Origin: Sphagnum compactum
Lineage: Eukaryota > Bryophyta > Sphagnopsida > Sphagnales
DNA: 64,000 bases
Reading direction: 5' to 3'
NCBI GenBank assembly: GCA_965153455.1
Contig: OZ234493.1
Span: 17,846,213-17,910,212, forward strand
Part shown: positions 25,211-36,730 of the stretch, piece by piece
Layout of the letters: every line of letters starts with the position of its first letter
Position numbering within the stretch: the first letter of the stretch is position 1
Notes under the pieces: model-generated
Databases searched by the model: none
Told to the model about the DNA's origin: nothing
What the model saw: only the letters and a program-made list of their open reading frames with translations
Made by a program: the position numbers and the translations under genes

Positions 25211-25779
25211 TGTGAATATAATGAATAGGAACATCAAAATTCAAAATATTTTTTACATTGTTAAAATTTTAAATCTATAAAACCTAGTTAATGTATTCAA
25301 CAAGAATTACGAAAAACCTTTCTTTATGTGTTTCCTATATTTTTCCAAAGTTTGATGGGGTTTTGAAAAATGAAAATGTGACGTTCCTTGTGGTACCACC
25401 CAATCATACTTTCACCTTTAAAACCTTATTTTGCAAAAAATGAACATTTACTTTCTTATACTTGCATCTTTTTTTAAGCATTTAAATGCATATTAAAATA
25501 TGTAAATTTTCAAGATTACGCAATGAAGACAAAGAATTTCCTCTTATTGATCATTCAAATATAACATTCATAGGTTCTATATTTAAGACTTCATTTATAT
25601 TTACTTCATTTAAATATAAGTACATTGGGCTGGCATATTTTAACATGCTTGGCTCCACCTATTAGTAAATGGTTCATTTGGTATGGTTTTTGGGCACCTA
25701 TGCAATTGCTTGCATCCCAAGAAATTTGCAAGTGATTTCTTGTGATTATCCTAATTTCACTCTCACATTGCACAAGGAC

Positions 25780-26215
25780 ATATTCATCATATTGCATTGT
25801 GTTCGCTCATGGCATCCAATGGACCTTAATCAGTCTTCATCTTGAATGGTTGTTTTACAAATAAATGTTGCTAATGCATTCAACTTGGTGTCACAATCTA
25901 GTGTGATGTTTTAAGAATTATGTCAATGTTGTTGAAGGTGAAATTGTTCAATTCATTTTTTTATTCACACATTTTATGCATTAAAAACTCATTGATACCA
26001 TAATCACCATAATTTGCAAGTTGAGATCATTATCATTCCTTTGACCATGGGTATTCATCAAGGTGACCCTTTTAGTGCCTTCACATGCCCTAGCCTATTT
26101 TAAAGCTCTTGTTCTATCTATTGTGACATGTTTTGTTTCATGTTTATTTCTCACCATTAATGTTGATAGCATTTGCATTTTAAGTCCTCTTTTCTTGGTT
26201 TCCACAACGTTTGAA
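25780..26215 (+). pseudogene. Old non-LTR-type reverse transcriptase relic
   Basis: Pieces of an RT palm domain appear in order on the plus strand. VVLQINVANAFNLVS is the motif A region; the usual Asp of the IDVANAFN form is Asn here. A diverged spacer follows, then PLTMGIHQGDPFSAF (motif B, QGDP box), LAYFKALVLSIVTCF, and an LTINVDSICIL segment where the DD box should be, then PLFLVSTTFE. Several frameshifts and stops separate these. The layout fits a plant non-LTR retrotransposon family with an HQGDP box and an AHFKALRS-like stretch. It is much more decayed than the element at 15-18 kb and AT-rich like the host. Confidence 0.72.
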
Positions 26216-29200
26216 TAATTAAACCACCCAATTTAACACACAATTAATATTATCTTTCATTGAGGATCGTTATTAAAATGGAAGCACAATAAACTGCACA
26301 ACTTTTACTTTGTTAAGGTTTGATGTAAATAGCAACAAAATTTACCATAAAATTGTTCACTTTACATTTCATCTTTTTACATGTGAATGATCAAAGACAA
26401 GATAGTTAATTATTATAAGCTCAATAAAAGGCATGAATGATTTTTATTATACTTTCACCCATTTTGATGTTACTTTTTATTGTTATATGCATGATACATG
26501 ACAAAAGAGGGAACACACATTTTATGTCCACTTTAGCATGCCTACACTCAATAAAATATCTCAAACATGTTGATTTGTTCCATATGTTGGGTAACATGTA
26601 GGTAACTTTTGGGATTTTAACTTAAGGTTTTAGGTAACACCCATCATACATACTTTGATGTATACCTCTAACTTCTAAATTCTCAAAAATTCTTGCATTT
26701 TTTTACATCTTTCAACCTAGTTCTTTTTCAAAGGCCTAGGCATCTCATTAGTCCAAGGTTATTTAACAATCTAGAAGGGATTTAGCTTGTCACCAAACTT
26801 CTCTCCCTATCTTTATAAAGGGCATTGGTCTCATTCCTATAATTGTTGTCACCACCCTAACAACATTTTAAAGGGGTTGGACAATGGTTGTTTCATCTTT
26901 GACCTCTTATTTTTTGCTTCACCACCTTCCTTTCTTGTTGGAGGCTTAAGGACACATCAACTTTACTACCCTTTCTTTCTAATAGCAAATAAAAGGGCAA
27001 TGGGAGTTGTTGCCACCACCTTAACAACACAAGTAAATTTTATGATCTCATGCCCCAAGTGGCTTGTGTTATTTTTCCTTTTTTGAACAACCCATTAAGA
27101 AACAAATAGAACATCTTTAGGACTTTAATATTTTTAAATGTTTACAAGATCACACCTTTTCCACAACATTCTTTCATATGGGATGTCTAATGTTCATCAA
27201 ACATGCATCATTTCATGTTTAAGCATAGCTCACATATGAGATACCCTACCAATGTTCCACGTATCATCAACAATCTTTTCCACCACCCTACAAACCCAAT
27301 CTAGAATGCAATGAAATCATTCTATAATGAATTTCCATTGTGTGTGCACTCAATCCACTGGATACTTATCTATTACAAAATGTTCATGGTAATGAACACA
27401 TAGGGGTGCATGATGTTGTTCAAGTTGATTTTCTGCATTGTTGGGGAGCAATTACCTGTAAATTTTGTTTTTCCTTGTGTTAGACTTATAGTGTTGATTT
27501 TGTCCTCTCTTAAAAGATGGTTTTCACACCTATGTAAAGAACATGTCACAAACCTAGCTTTGGACTTGCAACCAAAACCAAGCATAACAAGGGTAATGAG
27601 TTGGAAGGATGTCCTAAGACTCAAACACATTTTCACAAATGTGAAAAATGTAAGGTAGTGAGTTTGAACACTCCCAAGGGGATTCCCAATTTAGGAATTA
27701 AGAATTTAAAAATGTCTTGAAAATTCGGAACAAGGTTTGGGGATTGAACCTTGCCCAATGGGTCATCTTTAAATTGCTACAAACTTATTGAATATTATGT
27801 ATCCAAAATCGGATTACATTCTCAATTTGGAGATTTGAAACAAAAGTTATGGCCAATTGAATGGTTGGGAATCAAATTAGCAATTCAATTTCAAACATTA
27901 TATGTTTGAAGAATAGTTGACTTGAAAGCTTGATATGTTGTTGAATTTTAATTTTTAAAACTACCAAAAAAAATTTAATGTTTTTGAAACATAGTCCATA
28001 TGAGAATGTTATGAACTCAAAGGATAGTGAAATTCACAACTTGATAATTTCCAATTTTTCACAAATTTACACCAAATTTTCCATGTATTCCTTGTTGACA
28101 TTTACATCCATATTACAAGGAGGAATATATAGGAAGAAAGTTGTGATTCTTCCCAAGTCTAGGTAATGAGTCATGTGAGTGGCTAAGTTCGTGGTATTAG
28201 GACTCACATAATGTTTATCCATTGTTTAATTTTACATGTTTTTAAATGTGAAATAGAATTTATCTTGAAAATGTTTGATGTATATATACAAAAGTATTTC
28301 TAAAATATTATGGAAACATTTGGGTAAGTTTGAGGCGAATCTAATGGACATAAAATATCCAAAAACATTTTTAAAACAATGTAATTAATGTGTTTGCTAC
28401 TTAATGGAATTCTAAAGGATTTGAAATGATTTGAAAATGATATAATTTTGGGGATTCTTTTTATATTATCGTTACATAATAGTGTAATGCAATACTTTTA
28501 AAGGTCATAATAATTTGATGTCCATTTGTAAATCATGATTCTAAAAATGATATTTCTGAAAAAAAATAAAAATCCAATGTTGCCACGTCATTTTGATAGC
28601 TATCTGGTTTCAAGAAAATAAATAAAAAATTGGGTGTGAGTTGTTTTTTTGTGAATGTTTTCAAGTGTGCATTTCTCATGACTTAATCCATGTGCTAATT
28701 TGGCTCCCACTTGCACTCATTGTCCTCATTCTTGATTTATGCAAATTGACTTCACCTTGAATTCATTTTGATGAGTTCATCCTAATCCCATCCAAAAATT
28801 CTCACAACTTTTTTTTTAATGAGAGTTAAGGAGCATGCCATGGGTTTGCATTCCATTGAAATATTGAGAATTGGTAGGGTTTTTCTACCCCAAATATCAT
28901 TTAACAAACTCAGGGATGCATCACATATTCATCATTGTCAATCCCATCCATCCAAATGTGTTGACCCCAAGCCAATGTTACGTCAAGTAGTTTCATAGCT
29001 TTAAAAGCAATACAACAAAACATGGTTTTTAAATGACATATATTATTGCATGATTGTGTAGTCATACCAAATACCTTGTTTTTACCACTAACCATTTCTA
29101 TGGTTGTAATTGCAAATGCCATTAGTGACATTATCTTCCATGATTATAATAATACAAATTTTGTCATGGAAGACATATGTATCCTAATTACTTGGATGTC

Positions 29201-29732
29201 TACAAGATATGGTGGACTAATTTTGGAAAAAAATAAAATCCATTTAAATAATATTTTTCACAAGCCAAAAATGTAAAGTTGTGGATTTGTAAAGATAATT
29301 ATATAATAACTGACTTTTCCAAATAATCATGATTGAAAACCCATTAATGCATTACAAGATAATTGTTTCTGAATTTTTTTATAAAAGTTATACAACGTTC
29401 TTGTCATAAAGGACTTTGCCATTTTCCTTTATTTTTTTGTAATTTAAAAGTCCACAAATTGCGTGTGCCATGTTGAAATTTCTTAGATATTATTAACCAC
29501 ATCATGAAGTCCGGAAAGAAGATGTCACCATTTCATTACAAATTACAATTATGATCATACTCCATTTACAAGGTATATTAATTGTGACGCTACAAGTTGT
29601 AACTTGTATGTGTTAAAAAATCTCCCATTAATGTATAAAAGATTAGGTTTTAAATAATTCCAAGATTGAAGCACACTAAATCATATCAAAATCATGAATA
29701 TGAGTCACTTTCTTACTAACATATCAAATGAA
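26216..29732. other. Intergenic AT-rich sequence, no supported gene
   Basis: It may contain the decayed 3' part of the preceding retroelement, but I recognise no further domain. Open frames (up to 99 codons at 26787-27086) show no motif. Confidence 0.45.
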
Positions 29733-29806
29733 GGGCTTATAGTTTGATTGGTTCAAATGCACCGCTCATAATGGTGATATTGTAGGTTCGAATCTTACTG
29801 AGACAT
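29733..29806 (+). pseudogene. Organellar-type tRNA-Ile(CAU) pseudogene, probable NUMT
   Basis: The 74 bp segment folds as a tRNA. Its anticodon arm is CACCG-CTCATAA-TGGTG (anticodon CAT, one G-T wobble) and its T arm is GTAGG-TTCGAAT-CTTAC. The acceptor begins GGGCTTA and ends TGAGACA, with two mismatches that would weaken it. The wording resembles plant mitochondrial trnI-CAU as I recall it, differing mostly by C-to-T and G-to-A changes. A mitochondrial fragment transferred to the nucleus is the simplest reading. No wider organellar sequence is obvious on either side. A functional nuclear tRNA is unlikely given the broken acceptor stem. Confidence 0.6.
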
Positions 29807-29874
29807 AAAATTTGATTTTTCAACCAAAAGGGTGGAGAAAAAATGACATTATGAAATTCATTTATGGACACATT

Positions 29875-30250
29875 AGCTTACAAATACCCACCTAGCTTAA
29901 TTAGCTAGCATAGTCACCTATACCTAGGTATTAGCCTACCCTACCTACTTGATACTTAAATAACTACTTACTATCCTAGTTTAGGTAGCTTAATTAGGCC
30001 TAGCCTAAGCAACCTAAGCTAAGATAGATAGCTTATCTAACTTATTCATGTAAAGCTTGTAAGTATGAGAATTTGAACCCCTCACCTCCATGTTAAAGGG
30101 CTAAATCATTAACCATTGTAACACATGTTCATGAAATAATATTATTTCATCATATAATTGTGAATTTTTTCAAAAACCTATATAAGTAGCCTAGCTACCT
30201 ACCTAGAAGTCAAAATTGAACAATATCAATGGGGCTAACTACCTCTTGAC
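29875..30250. other. CTA/TAG-dense low-complexity stretch
   Basis: The words TAGCTA, CCTA, TAGG and CTTAGC recur densely, notably at 29890-30045 and 30180-30205, giving many small palindromes. No coding frame is present. A tRNA-like T-arm on the minus strand (about 30060-30125) is too incomplete to call. Confidence 0.4.
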
Positions 30251-31860
30251 TTCCACTACTAGATACTTGTCCCCCAAATTACTACTTTAGACATCTTCTA
30301 TGCTATAGGTTGCTAAAGGATGAATTTTAGTTTAACTCTAGATCATGGAGATCTTAAACTTATTGTTTAACTTGAGACCATTTTCTTCTTTCCCAAATTT
30401 CTGTCCCCTTATTTCCTCGACCCCCTCCCCCTTCTTGGAATAAAGTCTTGCAATTTCATATCATGAAAGCAAACTTTTGATAAATGAGTTCTAGTTACGC
30501 ATATGGTTATATAGATATTCTATTTTCAAATTTGAAATATAATTATATAGAATAAAAATTAATTTGAAGTATTAGAAAAATAAAAATAATAACATGTGTA
30601 CAATAGACTTTGTTGAATTATTATGGTGGGAATACATGTCATTGTGTAGGGAGTAAGGAACATCTTTGGTTTACACTCTAAATAAGAAGAAAACAACGTG
30701 ATAGCAAGAGAAGAGATGTTAACTTGTGTTGGAGTAGATATATTGAAAAGCATGTTACTTTTAAGCATTATGACATTGTGGTGAACAACACTTAAATATC
30801 TCATGATTTTAACTAAAACTAAAAAATTCAAAAAAATATATTGTATAAAAATTTGATTTAAACATAATATTTAAATGAAGTTCAAAATGACTTAAATATA
30901 TGGCTATTAAAAAATTATGTAATAATAGGGTAGACGATGTTAGTGTTCTCTCACATAATGTTCCTAAACAATATCCTTTTTGATGCACCTAGTGTCAAAT
31001 CATAACATAGAGTGTTCTCCTTAGACTTTCAAAATGTAGATGAAATCCCATGAAAATGGTGAAAATCTCTTGAGCACATTCAATATTGAAATACAAATAT
31101 GTAGTGATGACACCCCCTAGTCTCTCGTCTCCACCCTTATTTTGGTTACTAAATTTGTTTGAAAAACATCCTTCTCTATTCCTTAATATCCTATATATAA
31201 GCTTTATAACCCTAGACCAACCAATGTGTTCTCAATGTGACTGTTTTAGTGGCTTATAAAATTATGCAATTCATAAATTGGAAACCAAAATTTCAATTGT
31301 CTTTCTTTGAGAGATCAGTATTTTAGGCCCAAATAAAGAAGACAAGCATAAAAGATCACCAACCTTCAACCACGTTATGGTAATGTATGAAACAAAACTT
31401 TGGGCAGCATCAAGAAAAAGAATTCATTGCCGCACATTCCACCATTTAGACCAACTTCCAAATCCAAATTGGTTTAAGGAAACATTCCAAATGTAACACA
31501 ACATTTACATGCAATCTTAAGGACATCTTGAGGAGGGGGAATCTCATTTTGGGTCGAAACTTGAAAACCATTGAAGAAGATTTTCTTAAATAGTGATAGT
31601 TTGAGTTGAAAAACCAAAATCCAGTCTGTTCAGAACAACTTCAATGAAGCAAACTACTACAATGCAATCTTTGAAATTATTTACTTTGTGATGTGCAAGA
31701 GCTTCAATAACACACCACCCATGTAAGCACATAAATCTCTTGAACAATCTATTTGCAGTGATCTCAAATTCATGCATAGAATAATCTGATCTAGTTGCAA
31801 ATCCTCTTGAATTTTACAGCAACTTGAAAAGTAACGTCATTGTTCAACGAGCACAATTTT
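30251..31860. other. Intergenic AT-rich sequence, no supported gene
   Basis: No recognised domain on either strand. The 3' end passes into the outer edge of the minus-strand PPR relic. Confidence 0.4.
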
Positions 31861-31864
31861 CTTG

Positions 31865-32310
31865 ACACATTCTCCAAATGCGTATAGTATCCTCTCCTCC
31901 ATGCTCGGCCATAATTTTCAACAAGGCTTGTTTTTTCCATAAAGATATCACACTCACAACTGTTTTGAATGATTTGTTCATGAGCTTGCCTCCCCTCCTC
32001 AACTGCCACTACACCAACATACTCAACATGAAATTCAGGACCCTCCACAAAGTGACAAGACTTTTGCTCCGTTGCACCTTCTCCTTTTGCAAATTATGTT
32101 ACAATGAAGTTCCAATGTCATTTGCTCTCTTCCCACATTTTCATGTCACATAATCATGCCTGGATGGTTCAAGAGACCACATCACAAAAGGGCATCTTGT
32201 TGAACAACCTTCAAGCATCTTTCCATTCTCTTGCACTCGGCATACATGTCAACAAGACAACTCCCAATAGGGGAGAAAAAGTGGAACAACCCAATTTCGA
32301 TGATCCAGTC
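31865..32310 (-). pseudogene. PPR protein fragment, left arm of a head-to-head pair
   Basis: Reading leftward from 32310 come a degenerate QIIE-type start, IGSCLVDMYAECKRMERC, then RLFNKMPFCDVVS followed by a stop in place of the usual Trp, and, after diverged sequence, EEGRQAHEQIIQNSCECDIF and SLVENYGRAW. These are the successive P, L and S motifs of plant PLS-class PPR proteins, which bind organellar RNA. Several frameshifts and stops kill it. It starts within about 10 bp of the oppositely oriented PPR arm, at the same motif position. The parent gene is not present in the window. Confidence 0.82.
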
Positions 32311-32316
32311 ATGTGG

Positions 32317-33070
32317 TCCCGGACAGACAATCATTCAAAGTGGTTGCAAGTCCAATGTCTTTGAGGGTGCAAGAATTATGGTCTCATTGACATCTATCCA
32401 AATGCAAGAGCAAGAAGGATACTTGAAGAGTGTTCAACAAAATGCAACTCCCGCAATATTGTCAATGATCTCTTGGCAAAACCATGATATATATCAGGAC
32501 ATGTGAAAGGCATCTGAACTACTATGTCAACACAAGTTCAATGGGAAGAAGGTGTGCTGCAGTCAGGCCTGTGGCATATCAAAATGTGTGGCTGGGTGGG
32601 ACGTCGGAGGTCTGGAATAGATGTGTGAAGAGTGTAGTAGCACTTGAAGAGGGCAGGCATGTTCATGAACAGATCATTCAAATGCAGTTGCACAACATGT
32701 AGAATCTTTGCAGGCAGCTAGGCTGTAGTAGCCTTGTTGACATGTATGGAGCTAAAATCTGGAAGAATATGATGCTCGAAGATGTGGGTGGTGGGTTGTT
32801 CAAGAAATTGCCTTCACTTGATGTGATCTCTCGGAATGCCATGCTTCTATGACAAAAAAATTTGTGATATGTTGGCAAGAGCTGAAGAAGAAGGCAGCAT
32901 TGGAGAAACTACTTCAACAGATGCAATTGGCATCTGTAGTGGTGCCAAACCTTATCACTTTCATTGGTTGTTTGTATGCATGTGTGCAAGTGTTGGAGGT
33001 ATTGTTGAAGGAGGCAGGCATGCTCATGAGCAGATCATTCAACTGCAGCAGTTGCAAGAAGTGTAACTGC
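32317..33070 (+). pseudogene. PPR protein fragment, right arm of a head-to-head pair
   Basis: Reading rightward: QTIIQSGCKSNVF, a degenerate DIY..ARARRILEECSTK segment, then VVALEEGRHVHEQIIQ (near 32640), SLVDMYGAK, a LPSLDVISRNAML segment, LLQQMQLASVVVPNLITFIG and GRHAHEQIIQLQQLQ (near 33020). The HEQIIQ-type words recur about 349 and 361 bp apart, near the length of a PLS triplet. Frames change repeatedly and stops are frequent, so it is a pseudogene. With the minus-strand arm it makes an inverted duplication of related PPR sequence. Confidence 0.82.
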
Positions 33071-34725
33071 ATTTTGGTGAAGAATGTCAAGAAGAAGGTG
33101 TCAGGACAGATGTCAGAGTTTTTCCCTGATAACCGGTGGTTTTCAAAATTCAATATCTCCTGCACCTTAAGCCAAGAAATTTCCGAATCACGCTCCTTGA
33201 ATCCTACTTCTTTACTTAGAGTGTTCCAACAATACCAAGAACATGGCCACCCTATAAATTTATGTTTTGATTTAAATGAATTTTTAGTAGAAATACTGTT
33301 TAATATTCAATAACTTCTCTATTGTAAGTCAAAACATTCCAAAACCAACTTAGTGCACCCCTACTCATTGAAGGCTTTCCATTGATACCAAGGCTGTGGC
33401 AAGAGATGCCGTGGTCTGAGAGATCTCAAAGTGAAAAGCAAAACAAACACATTACCTTCCTTCATCAATAAATATTAGGACAGGGTTCTTGCAACATTTA
33501 CCTGTGAACTTTGTTTCTTCAAATAGAACCAGCTATTCTTTTAAAAAAATCTGATAACTTTCATTACTCTGTACCTTCATGCTTGATCTTCTTGGCTACC
33601 TATGTGCCTCTTGATGGGATGCTGTGACAGTGAGTATGGCCTTCATTGCAGGTTAATATGGGGGATGAGGGAGAAACCAATCTCAAAACAAAATTCTTAA
33701 AGTGGGTCTCTCTGGAAATGCCTCATACTTATCTCAACATTCTCTTTGAAATTCACTTCTTTGAAATCATTAGTCATTCATGCTTATATCTTGTTCATTA
33801 TCCTCACTCATCACATTGTCATTCTTTTTGGAGGATGCATATTTATTTTTCCTTTACTTTGTTTGATTTATTATTATTTTTGCATTCTATATCCTGCTTG
33901 TTTAATGTGTTTTGAGTCTGCATGAAAATTTTCTTTGAAAATTCTATGAATGAATTTGATTTGGGTTGAAGTTTCCATATGGTAATTTTTTTTTCTTTCC
34001 ACTGGAATCAAAGCAACACAGAGCCATGGGTTCTTAAGCTTAGCTTTGTATTTGACCTATTACACTCCTTTATACTTGAAGCAAATCACCACTTCTACAT
34101 AAACCTTGCACCAATTTTTCAAGTGTAATTGTAGACCACTTTAGACCACCCTAAACCCCCAAAACTCCAAACATGCCATGCTTTTTCTCTGTGTCTCTCA
34201 ATTCCTCCTACCTAACACATTTTGCTTAATAGAATTACAAACAACCTTGATGAAGGAAAGTCAAACAACAATAGGGAAAACACGTTTCCTAAAGTACCCT
34301 ACTCCCCCCACCACCATCCCCCCAAACTCACGATTCAATCAAAGAAAAATGGCAAACTTGGTACAAGACATGATGAATGTGAACAAAAAATCTAGGGTGA
34401 AAGGCTTATTGTTGAAGGCTTGTCTCCCAAACAATTCAATAAGAACCTCATTTTCTCTTTTAATTGTGAAAAACTTGTGTATTCACAAATTCAACTTATT
34501 ATTATTTTTCAAATCATATTCAAAATCAAAGCAAGAGAATTATACTGATAATTATAATAATATTAGAAAAACATTTATGATTATTTCTAATATTGATGAT
34601 CAGGTATTTGATAGATAATAAATCAGTTGGGAAAAAACAAAAGTTGAACAATATTGTTGTTGTTTTAGTGCTCGATTGTTCTTCAACACAAAAACAGAGC
34701 TTTGCAAAATCGTGAAAAGCTCGAA
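33071..34725. other. Intergenic sequence, no supported gene
   Basis: Open frames up to 154 codons overlap the PPR relic in the wrong frame or are composition-driven. No domain is recognised. It ends at the start of a tandem array. Confidence 0.45.
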
Positions 34726-36330
34726 TATCAGAAAAGCTCACCTCGAATTGATGTCACAAATCTTAGTTAGAAAATTGCGAAAACAAAGTGCTGGCTGGAA
34801 ACTATATCCGAAAGCTCTCGATCGTATTGCTGTTTCGAATTTCGTTTAGAATGGCGAAAAAAATTGGTGGCCGGAGGTGGAGTTATATCACAAAGCTCGC
34901 TCGAATCGCTGTTGCATATCTTGTTAGAAACTGCAAAAACAAATTTGCTTGCTGAAGGAATTATTGTATCAGAAAGCTCTCGCCCCAATTGCTGTTGCAA
35001 GTGTTGTTAGAAACTGCAAAAACAAATTGGCGGCTGAAGGAATCATATCAGAAAGCTTGCTCCAATTCATGTCGCAATTTTTTTGGTAACAACTGCAAAA
35101 AACGAAGTGCTGGCTAGAGGAAGTATACCAGAAAACTCGCTCGAATTCATGTTGCAAGTTTTGTTAGAACCGCGAAAACAAAGTACTTATTGTATCAGGA
35201 TGCCCGCTCGAATTCATGTCGCAGTTTTTTTTAGAACTGCAACCAAAAACAAAAAATCGCTTGCTGGAGGAATACAATCAGAAAGCTCGCGCTCGAATTG
35301 CGATGTCGCAAATCTTGTTACAACTGCAAAAAAAACACAATGTGATGGCTGGAAATATCAGAAAGCTCTCGATCGAATTGCTGTCGCAACTTTCGATTAG
35401 AATTGCGGAAAACAAATATTGCTGGCTGGAGGAATGATATCAGGATTCAGAAAAGAAAACACCGCTCAAAATGATGTCGCAAATTTAGTTAGAAATCTCG
35501 AAAACAAACTGCGGGCTGGAAATATCAGAAAGCTCTTGATCGAATTGATGTTGCGAAAATTTCGTTTGGAATTGCGAAAACAAAACATTGCTGCCTGGAC
35601 TCTGGAGGAATAGCACTATCAGAAAGCTCGGTCGAATTGATGTCGCAAATCTACTTAGAAAATTGCGAAAGTAAAATTGCTGGCAGGTGGAGGAAGAATT
35701 ACCTCTGTGATCAGAAAGCTCGATCGTTGGAATGGCTTTCGCAAATGTCGTTTACAATTGCGAGAAACGAAATCGCTGCTGGCTGGAGTAATATTACCAT
35801 CAGAAAGCTCGCTCGAATTGAGGTCGCAAATAAGAACTTTGTCACAACAACAACAACAGGAATCATGTCAGAAAGCGTCGCTCGAATCGATACATCTCGC
35901 AAATAAGAACTTTGTTACATGTGCAAAAAACAGGAATCGTGTTAGAAAGCTCGCTCGAATTCCGCAATTTTAGCAAAGAACCCCGAAATCAAATCGCCGA
36001 TGGACCATCAGAAAGCTCGCTCGAATTGACGTGGCAATTTCTAGTTAGAACTGCAAAAAACAAATCTCTGGCTGGAAATCTGAGAAGCTCGAAATCGATG
36101 TCTCGGAGAAACATGAGAGGCTCTCGAATTGATGTCGTCGCAACATCTAGGTAGTCCCTAAGTGCGAAGAAAAAAAATTCTGACTGGAGGAAGAACATCA
36201 GAAAGCTCGCTAGAATCGATATCTCGGAAATCTAGTTTAGAAAGGAGAAAAACAAATGATCGCTGACTGGAGGAAGAATATCAGAAGAAACTCGAATTGA
36301 CGATGCCACAAATTCAGGTACAAGTGCGAA
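34725..36330. repeat. Tandem array of ~20 degenerate ~80 bp units
   Basis: A unit built around ATCAGAAAGCTCGCTCGAAT, then ATGTCGCAA, GTTAGAA, GCAAAAACAAA and GCTGGCTGGAGGAA, recurs at about 34730, 34810, 34891, 34971, 35051, 35131, 35197, 35281, 35361, 35439, 35527, 35621, 35712, 35801, 35871, 35944, 36011, 36082, 36201 and 36281. Early spacing is almost exactly 80 bp; later spacing varies from 66 to 119. Units are rich in TCG and CGA compared with the flanks. Short frames across it (names beginning RKL, KAR and so on) are repeat artefacts. It ends about 400 bp before the start codon of the Dabb gene. Confidence 0.9.
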
Positions 36331-36694
36331 AACAAAGAAGAAGAACAAGAAGAAGAAGAAGCAGCAGGATTGATGTGAAGGTCGAGTTCTTACCAGGATT
36401 TTTGGCGATGTCACAATTGAATTGAGAAGCGCGGAGCAGCAAATTGCGTGATGAATACTCAGGAGAAAGGATGGAGAAATCGAGAGAGAGGCGGCGGGAT
36501 CGTCGGTCGTAGACTAGGCCGGGGTGAGGAGGGAGCTGGAGAATAACAAAAGAAGAAAGGAAAGCGCAGGGCTGTCTTATCTAGGCAACACGTGTCGAGA
36601 TAAGCAGCCTGGGGGTAGCAACAAACAAAAAGAAAGGGAGCGGAAGAGGGGGTGGGATTTGAGAGGAGGGAAGAAAGGAAACCAAACGGCAGCT

Positions 36695-36730
36695 ATGGCG
36701 GAGGAGCTCGATACCACAAAACCAAGATGA
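36695..36730 (+). promoter_or_regulatory. Short uORF overlapping the Dabb start codon (ATGA)
   Basis: An 11-codon reading frame (MAEELDTTKPR) starts at 36695 and stops with TGA at 36728-36730. Its stop overlaps the proposed main start ATG at 36727-36729 as ATGA, the classic arrangement for termination-reinitiation. Its AUG context (AGCTATGGC, G at +4) is reasonable. Whether the transcript begins upstream of it is unknown. Confidence 0.45.

Noticed and set aside
30055-30128. Second tRNA-like segment on the minus strand
   Set aside because: A T-arm-like element is present (GAGGG..TTCTC), but no acceptable anticodon or D arm could be drawn.
34767-36198. Many 60-105 codon frames on both strands
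   Set aside because: They are phases of the 80 bp tandem array, with no conserved protein.
34725-36330. CRISPR array
   Set aside because: Units are degenerate along their whole length with no constant repeat and unique spacer pattern, in plant nuclear DNA.
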